Below are positions 53,294 through 64,000 of a stretch of DNA of 64,000 nucleotides, piece by piece. Under the pieces are notes generated by a model that had not been told where the DNA came from, ran no database searches, and saw only the letters and a program-made list of their open reading frames with translations. The stretch covers positions 40,960,417 to 41,024,416 of the forward strand of contig NC_021677.1 in the NCBI RefSeq assembly GCF_000247815.1, written 5' to 3'. The translations under genes were made by a program, and so were the position numbers. Origin of the DNA: Ficedula albicollis (lineage: Eukaryota; Chordata; Aves; Passeriformes; Muscicapidae). The number at the start of each line of letters is the position of its first letter. Position 1 is the stretch's first letter.

Positions 53294-53442
53294 GGTGGGT
53301 CACTCAAACCTTCCTTGCTGCTAAAAGAGGTACACAGCTCCAAGAACAGCGCTAAATATTGCTGTGAGGGTGGGTCACTCAAACCCTCCTTGCTGCTAAA
53401 AGAGGTACATAGCTCCAAGAACAGCGCTAAATATTGCTGTGA
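53294..53442. repeat. 75-bp tandem duplication, 2 copies
   Basis: Copies at 53294-53368 and 53369-53442 begin GGTGGGTCACTCAAACC and end CGCTAAATATTGCTGTGA. They differ at about two bases (CCTTCC versus CCCTCC; TACACAG versus TACATAG). Confidence 0.94.
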
Positions 53443-54710
53443 TTTTACTAACTAGAGCAAAATGTTTGTTCTTGGAAACTGGGGAATAATATTTTCTTCA
53501 GCTTTGCACCAAGCCACTGGTATGTGTCAGAGGCTGTTGTGCCCAGTTTATGTGTCTCAGAAACTCCTGCAGTAGTAGTCCTTGCTGCAGGAACAGCTGT
53601 TTCTCTTCTTCGCTCTCTCCATTGATTGCTTATACTTGGGCCCCGATTTCCCCTCAGCAGCAGTTTACTTGGGGTTACTGTTTCACATGTATTTAGTAAC
53701 TTAGATACCAACTAGAGGCATTGGACACACAAGTCATAAAGCAAATCACAGAATAAACTGCAAGCATTTAAAGATAGAAGGCTGTGAAAAGCAGCAGATA
53801 TAGAAGAGGAACCAGGCAGAACCTCTATAAAAACATAGACACAGATGTTCAAAAATGTCTGAGAAGCTTGAATAGGCTTTCTCCTCTAACAGTCTATCTG
53901 AGAATAGTTATGGGGCTCTGTGTAGAAGCATAAAGGTGTCATGAGTGATCTTACCTCAAGCCAGGATGATGCTCAATAGAAGAGAGAGTCAGGCAGTATG
54001 GAAACTTCTAACTAGACTGTCAGTGCTGCAACTAAAAAATAGCTGTAAAATAGCAGTTGTAGACACTGTTGTGCAGTGATCTCCAGCTCTCAAGAGCAGA
54101 TCCTTTGAAATAAAAGGAAAAATAAAAGTCAACATTTCTACAAAGTAGCTCAAGATTCTCAAACAAGCCACCAATACAATGAAAATAACCTCATCCTCAT
54201 TGCATAGAGAGGCAGAAGTTATGGGAGCTGTCTGTCACTGCTGTAATGAGAGAGAAGGCAGAGAGCCTCATGACTATACAGACAGGAAGCTAAATTTGCA
54301 AGATAACAAATGGGGGGTTATTTGTAGTGTCTGAAGAGACAGGTTTTTAGCAAAATTGGTGGAAGTTTAGCAGGATTTATTCTAATAAAGAAATAATAAG
54401 ACTTATACCTCTAGGGAACATTTAAATTGCTTGTGACCTGATTTTTCACTAAACACCCAGCCACTAGTGGGTTTCTGAAAATACAGCTGTTATCACATTG
54501 CTTTTTTTATTCTGTTTTACTTTGAGGGTCCCTCAGCATTACACAGATTGTTTCCTGTTTCATGGAGTTTAGCAATTCAATTAGTGTTATTGAAACAGGG
54601 TGATTTTGACTTAAGGAACCAGTTCTCTTTTCAAAGTCTTCAGAGCATAGCTTGCTGAGTAACAGCTAAGATAGTACTGGAGTTGGTTGTTGAGGTCCAG
54701 CTTGTCTTTA

Positions 54711-54745
54711 GGAGGCTGTGCTTGATATATGGAGGCTGTGCTTGA
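54711..54745. repeat. 15-bp direct repeat with 5-bp spacer
   Basis: GGAGGCTGTGCTTGA at 54711-54725 is repeated exactly at 54731-54745 around TATAT. Confidence 0.85.
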
Positions 54746-56576
54746 GTTCAGATGATGGTCAGAATGGTCATTTTTGTTTTAGTGTATATTTTAAGAATGC
54801 AAGGTGTATAGAGACATTTTGCCATGTTTTGCTAGTTTATTTTCCTTTCCTCTCTAGTGTCATTAGGTAAATAGTATGTGAATTTGTTTTCTCAAGAAAG
54901 TGAAGGGCTAGGAAACAAAAGATGGCATTTTTCTGCCATAATTTAGTTTTTGAACAAGCTGACAAGAGATATCATGGAATTCTGGTAGTTATGTGTCAGT
55001 CTCAAAGTTAGAAATTATTTCTATTTATTGTTTTTCATTTTTGAAAATGATAAAACAAAGGAGGTTTTGGGGAGACTAGATAGAGGATGAAGAGCACTTT
55101 ATGAAAGTATAACAGCATAGTCACAAGTGCATTCTTTGTTCCTGAACTGGACTCTTGTCTGCGAGGGCCTAGAGACAGAAACAATCTAAAAGTGTAGTTA
55201 ACCCCTTAGTGCAGCTTAGAGTAGATGCTCAAGTTGATTTTATTTGGTTTGGTTTGATTTCCAAAGGGTAAAAGCAACTGTTGAGGTGCTGTATGAATAA
55301 CACCCGTGTTCTGTAGGCTTTTCTCCTTCATTTGCTGCCAGCTTCATGAGAGTTTGTGACATTTTTATTTTAAAAGCTTCAGAAGACAGAACACCTCTGG
55401 GGTTCTGTTTTGCTATGACAAAAACATAATGTACTAATAAACTATATAATTACAAACAAATATGAATCATGGTTAAAACTGGGCAAGTCTGGTGGCTGGC
55501 TCCAAACTTGACAGGACTTTCAGCTTTCCATAATCAGACTGATTAGAAGTAATGCAGTTTTATTGTGCTAATGTTTATGTTACTAGTGTCCACATAACTT
55601 TTTCCACTGTGTCTGCTGAGAGAAGAAAAAAAAAATTAGAATTAGGGGAGGTAAAAATTAATAATATGCATTTCAAGTTTGACAATGAGGATGGCTAATT
55701 CCTGCAAAGTCTTGGATCTCTACTTAGTCTGGTTGAAAACATGAGTCCAAAACTAATTTATTTGTATTTTACTTCTCTGGAGAGTACTTAATGCAGAAAG
55801 TGAGTGTCAAAACTCAATCTGAAACTGAAATGAAACTTCTTGAGCTAGTTGGTATAGACTTGATTTTATTTCCCATGGTTCTCAGTTCTGTAGCTATGCT
55901 TACTTGCAGGGTGATGAACAGTTGTCTGTTTATTTTAGACATTCACCTGCCCCCATATCTGCATGAATGCCAAGTCCAGAAAGTATGCAACTCTTTGAAA
56001 TAAAGTGTGTTATCATCTGTAAGGGCTTAAAACTGCATCCTGAATTGCAAAGAGACTAGAATAATATGGGGATTAATAAAATGGTTTGGATCTAATCCAT
56101 GTAAAAGACAGACTGCTATTCTTCATTTTCTAGTGAAATCCTTCTTTAGGCTAAGGTGGAGAGCAGTGTCTGAATGCCGTGTGTTAGCAGTGTGGTCCAG
56201 TATGGAGCAATGAATGGAGCCTGCTTGTAAACTGGGGACAGTAACAAGCACTTTTGTGCTTACTCTTCTCACCATCTAGCATGCTCCAGATTTTTTTTTC
56301 ATTTTACAGAAAATCTACAAGTAGGCTGTGTATTTCTGAAGTTTTTCATATCCAAGATTATTGTGTGGACCTTCAAAACAAGGTCATATTATTCTATATC
56401 TTGCTATTGGAGACTTGAAGTTAGAGTTAGCATTGGAAGTGCTAAGTCTTGACTGGCTGTTGTCTACTCAGTGCTTGAACATTATTCTGGAAATGCAGCC
56501 TCTTTAGATTCCTTTAGCAGTATGCAAATGTACAAGCTTCTAAATTGTCCTAGTCCAGGGAAAAAAAGGCAAATAG

Positions 56577-56732
56577 AAACGGCAGGCATATAAACAAGAC
56601 ACATACTATCACTTAGTATTTTTTGCCAGATCTAAAGAAACCAAAAAAAGGGTCAAACAGCAGGCGTATAAACAAGACGCATACAATCACTTAGTATTTT
56701 TTGCCAGATCTAAAGAAACCAAAAAAAGGGTG
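56577..56732. repeat. 78-bp tandem duplication, 2 copies
   Basis: Copies at 56577-56654 and 56655-56732 share TCACTTAGTATTTTTTGCCA, GATCTAAAGAAACC and a short A run. I count about four differences (ACGGCAGGCA versus ACAGCAGGCG; GACACATACTATC versus GACGCATACAATC). Confidence 0.93.
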
Positions 56733-59700
56733 CAATTTGGAGATTCTTTTATCAATGAGAGTCTCTGCAACTCTCTTGGAGCGTAAAGGGTGGTGATTGG
56801 ATGTAATATGTACTGTTGCCACTGTGCATGGCCTGTGTTAGACTTCCAGCCATTTGTTACAGTGGGGTGGAATTCCCAGCTGCCCAGCCTTGTCCAGGCT
56901 TCCTCAGCTTCTGCCAGGTTCCCTGCAGCCTTGGAAAGCAGTAGATTGTTGAACACCAATGTATTTATTTTTATGTTGTTACCACATTCCCAGGAGGAAC
57001 CTTGACTATGATTTCAGCTGGTCTCACCACACTGTCCAAATCCTTCATCAGGAGCAGCTGGGAAAAGAAATCACTCAGGTTTCTACACAGCACATTGCTG
57101 GTACGCTGCCTCCCTCTCACTAATCCTGTTAATTCCAGTCTTCATTTGCCACCCTCCTGGTTCTCTGTGTTGTTGCTGTGACTGATTGCACAAATGGTCT
57201 TCACTTTAAAAGATGACCTTGAATTGAGCACCTCGAGTAACCTCTATCTCAGACTACTTTGACTACTCGGGCACAAAGTATCTTATGACACAGAAGAGCA
57301 ACTTTTGATGTCACCTCATTACTTATCCTAGTCCAGGACTGGAGTCAGAATGAGCTCTCCCACGTAAATCCTTTCAGAATCACCTGTCTGGCTGAGAAGC
57401 TCTGGGTGGATCATAGAAGTGGGAGCTCCTGTGTGATATCCAGCACTTTGCATCAAACTTTCCTGCTGTGGTCTCTTGCCCTGCATACAGCCTTTGTTAA
57501 CAGCAGTTCTGTCAGTATCTCGCTGTAATGCTGTCTCCATGCAGAGAAAGGATCATTGAGAAACAGAATCATACTTTTATCATATTTTGGAAGGCAGTGG
57601 AGCTTGAGTTGAATCCTACTATTGTACCTCTATTTTTGAGAGGTCAAAGAATCAGTTACAATGGAGGATAGTTAGTTGCACATTTGTTCTTACAGTTATC
57701 TTTCTAAAGCCATTGTTTTTTTATGCATCGCAAAAACATCTTGAATAATTTCTCTCTTACCCCTACTGACTTCTACAGTGTTATAAAGAGGGCATACAGG
57801 AAGGGGGTAAAAATAATTTCACTCCCTGCTTTAGTTGATGAATCAGTCCAAGGTCAGATAATGACACACAGGCCTTTGTGGGCCAGAAGGGAAAGGAGAA
57901 GGGTAAAGAGGCTTTCTTTTTACCCCATTAGTACTCTTTGGAGGGGCAGGGAACCATTATCTTATGACTAACAATGAGCAAATATTGCTGTTTCGAATCA
58001 GTACCTTTAAAATAGATACAAGTTATGAACAGGACATGACTATGTTTGAGTTTACCTTGTTCTGATAAAAGTGTATGTAAGTCTCATTAAGTCTCAGCAG
58101 AGTGTAAAGTTCTGCCAGAAGCAGCATTCCAGGCCCTTCTCAGATGATAAGAAGATAATATCCAGCTCAGCCATCACCTCTCAGATAGAACTGAGGGTCA
58201 GTGTTCACTTCTAATCATCAGAAATTATGTTTATTCCTTAACTTGTGAGAGCAACCTGCTTCTCACATCTTTACTCAACTTTTTGCCTTTCTTTTATGAA
58301 AGGAAGGAGCTTTTTCCTGTTGCTGCTGATCTCATGCCACCGAAAGGATATTCCACATCTCAGGACTCTTCCTGAGAAAGCAGGAGAAAATGGAAATAAC
58401 AGTCTTTAGAATCAACTTCCCTGTCTAAGAGCTAGAACTCAGTTAGAGTTTTAGGAGTCTTCACTTCTGACAAACTCGGAAGCAGGAAAAGTGATGATTG
58501 CAGGCAGTTGGCATTTTTGCCTGATGGGAAGCTGAGCATTGCTTGTTCTCAGTAGTGAGGTGATGGTAAACTGCCTGTTGTTCCTTGCTGTGTTGGAAAT
58601 GTCATTCAAGATCAAGATCAAGATGTGCAAAGACTGGGGAGAGGTTATATAATATTTTGGCTGCTTCTGTCTCACATCTGGTCCTTTGGCATTAAGCTAC
58701 CTATAGAGAGTATGCCTCTGCCCATCCAAATTGGATTTTGTTTTAATCTGGCACTGTTTTATTGAGGCTAAAAATAGAAGCCAAAATGTGTGTGAATAGG
58801 CTAAAATGTGTGTCTGAAGTTATGAAATGAAATGTGGGGAAGAGCCAGAGACGAGAGAGCCACACTGAACCAGGGAGTAGAGAGGTAAATAAGAGAAGTG
58901 AGAAAGAAGGCTGTCAAGTATAGAAGGGCATTAGCAGTTGGGATGAGTGTGTGGTGTTTTTAACATGGGGAGCAGAAAGGCTTTTGCTGACTTCCACTGG
59001 TACTTCTCTACTTGTCAGTGAGTCTCCTTGCTCCTTTTTTATTCAGGAAGACTTCTCTGGAATACAGTTGTATGTACTGTTCATGACATACACTCCTCCC
59101 CACACCCCAGGAAAATGTTCATGACTTGGAACTGCTGCTTTCCCTTGCCTGCCTGGTCCAGCAAGTCAGGTCAAAATTGTGCCCAAAATATGGGGGAGGG
59201 AAGGCTGGCTTTCTGTTGTCAGCTGTCCTGGCTTGCTGGTGTCAGTCACCCATAGATATAAATAAACCCCATTTATTTATTGCCTTTCTTAGTTATACTA
59301 TATACTATCAAGATAATGCTGGGCATCATTCTAAGATCAGAAATTCACTCTGGGATAAAAAAAAAATTCTGAATTTCTGGAATAATCTTAGCTTTTCAGG
59401 GAGAAAAGAAGTACTTGTTTTCAACACTAGATTCAGAAGACTTCAATATGCTGCTCAGTTCTCCCACAAACTTTCTGTGGGTAAGATGAAACAGTCCAAA
59501 CTAGCTGTAAAAAATATTAGCATGGGTTCCTGACCCAGTATGGTCATCTAGCCTTGTGCTCATCTCTTTCTTACTCCTGCAGCTTGGAAGCACAGTAGTT
59601 TATGTGCTGGTTTGTGAGCAAGGCTATGTGCATCTGGGAAAGTCTATGTGGCACTGAATTTTAGTGTGCAGATATCTCTTAAATGACTTCATGCAGCTCC

Positions 59701-61345
59701 TTTGATTTTCTTGTGACTCAGAATCATATCCGTAAAAGAGAGGTAATCCTTTTCTTCCCACTGTGACTGTTCTGAGTTTTTGAGGTGCAGTCATGGATGA
59801 CATAATAGTGTGCAAACTTGTGGACAGACATAGGGCAGATACTTTGACACCTCCTGGCAGGCAGAGAATAAAGGAGGCTTATACTGTTGTATGTGGTGAT
59901 TCACTGCAATGACTCTATCACTGGAGAGAATCAACCCTGAAATTTGGCTTCTGTCAGCAATGAGCTCTTTTTCTGTTCCCCCTACTGAACCAGAACCTCC
60001 ATCTACTCAACTGCAAGGAGGTAGAATGCTCACCAGTAGCTTTGAAATTACAAAACTTCAGAGAATTGCATATATTAATAATGGTGAAATTACTGAACTG
60101 GCAACGAGCTGCACTCTTGTTAGGAACTTACATCTTTACTTGTAGGCATAGGAATGCCCCTCTCTGTGCCAAGTCCTCAAGGTAATCATACAAGAACTCA
60201 AGGAAAGTGATTTTAACTCAGTTTGTGAGAAAAGACCAACTGTGCTATGCATTTCTGTATAAATAGGAAGGCTCAAACATCTTCAAAACAGGAAAATGAG
60301 GTTGAAGTTGGCTGCCTTCTCTCATGTATCTTTGTTTCCTTAACTTCAGCATATTGCCAAGAGATAAGTTTCTGGACTGGTATCCTATCTTAATGCACAT
60401 GGTTGACAGTTTGGTTACTAAATCAGTTTTCAAACTTTCTGTGCAGTGACATAGCTGGCAATTCCACTTTCTAAACATCTTTCCAGATCCTCTGTGATCT
60501 GTGATGTTTGGCTCTATGCTGGACTTTCAAGGAGAGGGTATTTTCTTTAAATATAGCAATATTTTTAATAAACAGCTCTCAACAAATGTCACTCATGTTT
60601 AGGAGCAAGCTGATGTGCCAAATACACAGGACAAACTTTACCTTCTAGATTTACTGTAAAATGCAAGCCGTCCAAAATAAACTTGGTACATTTCTAAGTG
60701 TTTTGGCTTTTTCTTTTTGAAGGGCTGTCTAAGGATGTTTAAGTAAAAGAAGTCAAGATTTGACATTTGACAAAGGACGTTGACATTTTCCCATAATGTG
60801 CCTAAGTAGTTAAACGCTGTAGTTATGCAGAAGTCAAAATTGTATTTTGATAATAGTGGGGTGGGGAGGGGGCTAAATTCCATATTCCCATTTTGTTTCT
60901 TTTTAAAGATCAACCTTTTCACACCCCTAGATCTCCTGCACCAAGGTCCTCAGCATCTGTTGGGGTGGAGAAGTAGACTCCCATGCAAGCAAATGAGTAA
61001 AAGACCCAAAGAAAGAGAGAAAGCATACTGATAGGGAGGAAAGATCTAGAGGAGGGTGCATATGAAGAGATGAGTCACATGAGTCGGAAGCAAGAGTGAA
61101 GAAAGTATTCTGGTGCTTGGAAAAAATACCAAGAGTACTTTTCCACACACTAGCTTACTCTAAGTTAGGTTTTGTTATACTGGTCTGTGGTCTCATCTAT
61201 TGTGGCAGAGTGGTTTGTGATAGGGACACCCATGTTTCTGGTGATGGCTGAGATTTGCAGAGCAGTACAGCAGTTTTCCCCACAAAATAGTCCTCCATGA
61301 TTACTTGAAATCAGTGAGTTAAAAAACCTTTGTTTTTTTTCCCAG

Positions 61346-61386
61346 CTTCTGCTCACAGAGAAGGATTAACACAGAACGCCAGGTGA
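61346..61386 (+). CDS. TTLL5: TTLL5 terminal coding exon with stop
   Basis: After the acceptor TTTTTTTTCCCAG, two bases (CT) complete the split codon begun by G at 51490. Twelve codons follow, SAHREGLTQNAR, then TGA at 61384-61386. Human TTLL5 ends STDPAHTKI; here the join gives ST-ASAH-REGLTQNAR, so the length and the SAH/PAH position agree but similarity over so few residues is weak. Support comes from the strong acceptor, the correct phase, the immediate stop and the poly(A) signal ~525 bases downstream. Oddity: the last codon and stop overlap CAG|GTGAGG, a near-perfect donor, so an alternative isoform could splice onward from 61382. Confidence 0.72.
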
Positions 61387-61469
61387 GGAATCCCAAGAGT
61401 TGTTTCAAGTGTGGGACAAAAGAAGAAGCAGCAGCAGTGGCTTCACACCATCACATTCTCATATCAGCC

Positions 61470-61503
61470 AAAAAAGAGAGAAAAAAGAGAGAAAAAAGAG
61501 AGA
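61470..61503. repeat. (AAAAAAGAGAG)n purine repeat in the 3' UTR
   Basis: Three abutting units of about 11 bases (AAAAAAGAGAG) make an all-purine tract of about 40 bases, extended by AGAGGAGG on its 3' side. In the mRNA it would be an uninterrupted purine stretch. Confidence 0.88.
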
Positions 61504-61910
61504 AGAGGAGGCTTTGGTGAGAGAGCAACCCACTGAAAAGAGTATCTAAACATCTATGAAAGCAGATTGTGGTGATACACCTGCAAGCAGAGGTGAATGA
61601 GTGCTTCTGAGAGCTTCTGCTGCTGAGTCTTTGTCCCTTCCTTCATTTCTTCCTGATCACTAACTGTGTGAGATCTTTCTGTAAGACGAGAGATCTTTCC
61701 TGCAGCTGTTCTTCCTAAAGTCCAGGTTTGAACTTAAAGTCTCACTTGCTCAGCCATTTCAATCTGTTCTAGTTTGGTAATAGCCAAGATTCCATGTTTT
61801 CATCACATGGCAACCATCAGCAGAGAAAAATATTAGAACATGCGACTGGAGATGTCTGTGGTGGTTGCCATCTTGGATTTTGGCACAGAGCCATAGAAAT
61901 TAACACTTTA

Positions 61911-61916
61911 AATAAA
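61911..61916 (+). terminator. TTLL5: Polyadenylation signal AATAAA (TTLL5)
   Basis: Canonical AATAAA in the context CTTTAAATAAAGTACTTTC, followed within 15-40 bases by a T/G-rich segment. It is the first AATAAA after the inferred stop codon. Confidence 0.7.
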
Positions 61917-61935
61917 GTACTTTCATTTATTTGTT

Positions 61936-64000
61936 TTGGTTATAATTTCAGTCATTAATTCACACGCCCAAAATATTTGCTGTTGTTATACTGGACAGAA
62001 TTTTAAATATGTCTTTGTTTCACAGTGGTATACTTGTATTCTGTGTGGCTTATTTTGTATTTTGATTTCTGTTTGTTTAGACTCTGTAAATGTTTTTAAT
62101 TGGCTGATGTTTTCAGACCCAGGCTTGAACCCTAAGGTCCAGGTGGCTCTTATCAGTTGCAATAGTGTCTTGGTGAAGCACTCCAGTTAAAACTTGCCTA
62201 GTGTTATGAAAATTAGTTTGCTTGTGTTAGAAAACAATGTCAGCAGCTGGAAATTGTATTGGAGAGAAGATCCATCCATCCTTAAAAATGAAAAGGAAGC
62301 AGCTTCAGTTCTGACTCTTCGTTGGTGCCAAATTAAACTCAGTATTTTGCAACTTCTGCCTTGTCCAACAGCAAGGGGTGTGACTGATAGTTCTCAAAGG
62401 TAAAAAATCTTCTCTAGCTTATGTCAGAGTCTTCAGAGATTGTATTCAACATCCTGTTCGATCTCTTGTCTTACTCCACTTTCCTTTGTCTTTTCTCGTT
62501 TGTATAGTCAGTGTTAAGAGATCATTCAAATGTGTTGACAAGTAGATAGTGATCAATCCAAGGGACTGACAGAAGAAACTGTATCACAGGGGAAAGGTGT
62601 TTTCTCTTGAAATCGTTATGTTTGTGTTCACTCTTGGATTCCACATATTTTCTGTCACTCAAGACCAGATAAATTCTGAGAAGGTTAAACAATTATGTTC
62701 ATACCTTATTAGTTTCACCATCACTTGCTTCAGGCATGAACTCATAGGACAGAACATGCATTTTTCTATTTCTGGTGCACTCACACACGTGACACGCTGA
62801 ATAATTCACTTGTCCAAAATGCAGCTCTCTGATGCAGCTGTTCCCTTCATTAGCTTATCTTTCATTTCCATAAGACAGTCACGCTCATGTTCACTTTCTT
62901 CACGATTTTGTTGGCTCATGATGAAATTTTAGTTGCAGAATTTGTTACTTCAGACTTATGCACATTCTCAGCAGCTGTGGGCTTCAAGACCACAGACCTT
63001 AGGTCTGTCTTGTCACAGCCTCCTCTGCTGTGCATGGTATTGGCTATCACCTCCAGCTCCGTCAGGGGCGTTATTGCCATATAAGATTTAGCTTCAGTAA
63101 CTAACAATTCCATTCCTTTCTTTCTTCCTCCCAAAGGATCTGAGTTATCCTTATTCCACTGGGTTTTAGGATTGAGTAGCTGGAGGATATACGTCCTTGT
63201 GGACCTCTTATCTCTGCTTTTGTTCTCTAGTTTGTTTGTTCAGGTTATCACAGCCACTGCTGAAAACAGTAGAGAGGTTTGTAGGATAGAGATTTGGCTA
63301 GCTCAGGAAAGGTGGCTGTCTTACATGAATCATTGTCAGAAGCAACATTCTTACATCTTTGTCAAGAAAATTACCAATTCGTGCTGGCTTATTACAAACA
63401 CAGGTGAATTATTTTGTCAGCTTTGCCAGTATCACACCCACTCATTTTGGGATAATAATTTGAACTTGGTTACAGACATTTTTTCTGAACTTCTTTGCAC
63501 TGCATTTTAATTGTAGCCAACACCCACATCTGTAACTGTGTTGACTTAGTAGCAGTATATTAAATATCCTGTCTCTAAGATTTTTTAAAGATTCGGGAAA
63601 ATGCACAGTGTAGTGTAAGACCCTTATTTTGAAGGGATTAATTTTGTCAGGAACAGTGAAGATTTGCATCCTTTTACCTGAGAAAATTTTTCTCCTGCTT
63701 CCAACAAATAAAAAAAAGCAACCCAGGAGTATCAAGACTGATCCTTTACCTGAAGCCAAACACCTAGACCTTGAATTGCTATTTATTCTCAGGATGTGCT
63801 CAGCCAGAGCATCAAATGACATAGCAAGATTCCTTTGTCTTGAGCATCTGCTGATGCCATCTCTGAACATAAATGCTGATACTGGGAACATGTGCAATAG
63901 AGAATCAGGATCAAATTCTATGATTCCAGCCTCTTTATTTTTTCCATCCCCCTGTCCTTTTCAGCCTGGAGTCTGTATGCCTTTGTGCATGATGGGTACT
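61936..64000. other. Intergenic DNA downstream of TTLL5
   Basis: No splice-supported coding sequence was recognised. Several open frames of 65-151 codons occur on both strands (for example minus 63442-63897, minus 62916-63134, plus 63172-63510), without a recognisable domain and mutually overlapping. In human, TGFB3 lies next and points toward TTLL5; I searched for its conserved C-terminal coding end on the minus strand and did not see it, so if synteny holds it lies beyond base 64000. Confidence 0.6.

Larger units (their letters stand above)
51491..61345 (+). other. TTLL5: TTLL5 last intron, 9.9 kb
   Basis: Starts GTGAGT and ends TTTTTTTTCCCAG. It contains tandem duplications at 52613-52668, 53294-53442, 54711-54745 and 56577-56732, and a possible antisense CR1 scrap near 51699-51732. 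A splice-like block at 57000-57088 does not fit the required phase. Nothing else recognisable. Confidence 0.78.
61387..61935 (+). other. TTLL5: TTLL5 3' UTR (end approximate)
   Basis: Non-coding sequence from the stop to about 20 bases after the AATAAA at 61911. It contains an A/G-rich short tandem repeat at 61470-61503. The exact cleavage site cannot be read; a T/G-rich stretch (TTTATTTGTTTTGG) follows the signal and could serve as the downstream element. Confidence 0.65.

Noticed and set aside
57000..57088. Exon-like block between CCCAG and ACTCAG|GTTTCT, readable as NLDYDFSWSHHTVQILHQ
   Set aside because: The incoming phase from the exon ending at 51490 puts it in a different frame, the donor is weak, and the peptide does not match the TTLL5 tail.
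63917..63929. Motif TTCTATGATTCC as a third CR1 end
   Set aside because: The sequence before it shows none of the ordered CR1 3' landmarks, so a 12-base match is not enough.
61936..64000. TGFB3 on the minus strand, expected from human synteny
   Set aside because: I looked for the reverse complement of its conserved cysteine-rich C-terminal coding end and found nothing; only synteny suggests it.

Overview
The window looks like bird genomic DNA. Two sense-strand CR1 LINE 3' fragments (about 12548-12975 and 21178-21404) carry the avian CR1 tail, including the terminal ATTCTATGATTCT-type motif. Gene density is very low, introns are long, and the coding blocks are short and bounded by GT/AG splice sites. 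No bacterial, organellar or intact viral gene is visible.

Nearly the whole window is the 3' end of one plus-strand gene, which I identify as TTLL5 (tubulin polyglutamylase TTLL5, also called STAMP). Five coding exons join in frame: 12305-12459, 36706-36880, 44104-44324, 51408-51490, and the terminal exon with coding 61346-61386. Splice phases match at every junction (2/1, 0/0, 2/1, 1/2). Together they encode the last ~224 residues. The reading resembles the C-terminus of mammalian TTLL5 as I remember it: a Q-rich block around KLQSRQLL, then LVPKPPRNH, then QLNGFQS, then a short tail. The catalytic TTL domain and the other upstream exons lie before base 1. A 3' UTR of ~550 bases follows, with an AATAAA at 61911-61916. 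The last ~2 kb is intergenic. In human the next gene is TGFB3 in convergent orientation; it is not visible here.

Layout: 1-12304 intron (partial) with a 310-base G run and, next to the exon, a 413-base G run plus a 59-base T run; 12305-12459 exon; 12460-36705 intron with both CR1 fragments and many tandem duplications; 36706-36880 exon; 36881-44103 intron; 44104-44324 exon; 44325-51407 intron; 51408-51490 exon; 51491-61345 intron; 61346-~61935 terminal exon; then intergenic DNA.

Two features stand out. First, the two giant G homopolymers sit in T-rich tracts. The second leaves more than 530 bases with no adenine upstream of a real exon, so no ordinary branch point is possible as the sequence is written. 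This is either a sequencing/assembly artefact or a very unusual splice site. Second, the non-coding DNA holds an unusual number of short, mostly two-copy tandem duplications (units ~20-93 bp, usually 1-4 differences between copies). One ends 15 bases before a TTLL5 exon. I found no convincing previously undescribed gene system. Almost all other open frames are chance readings in introns.
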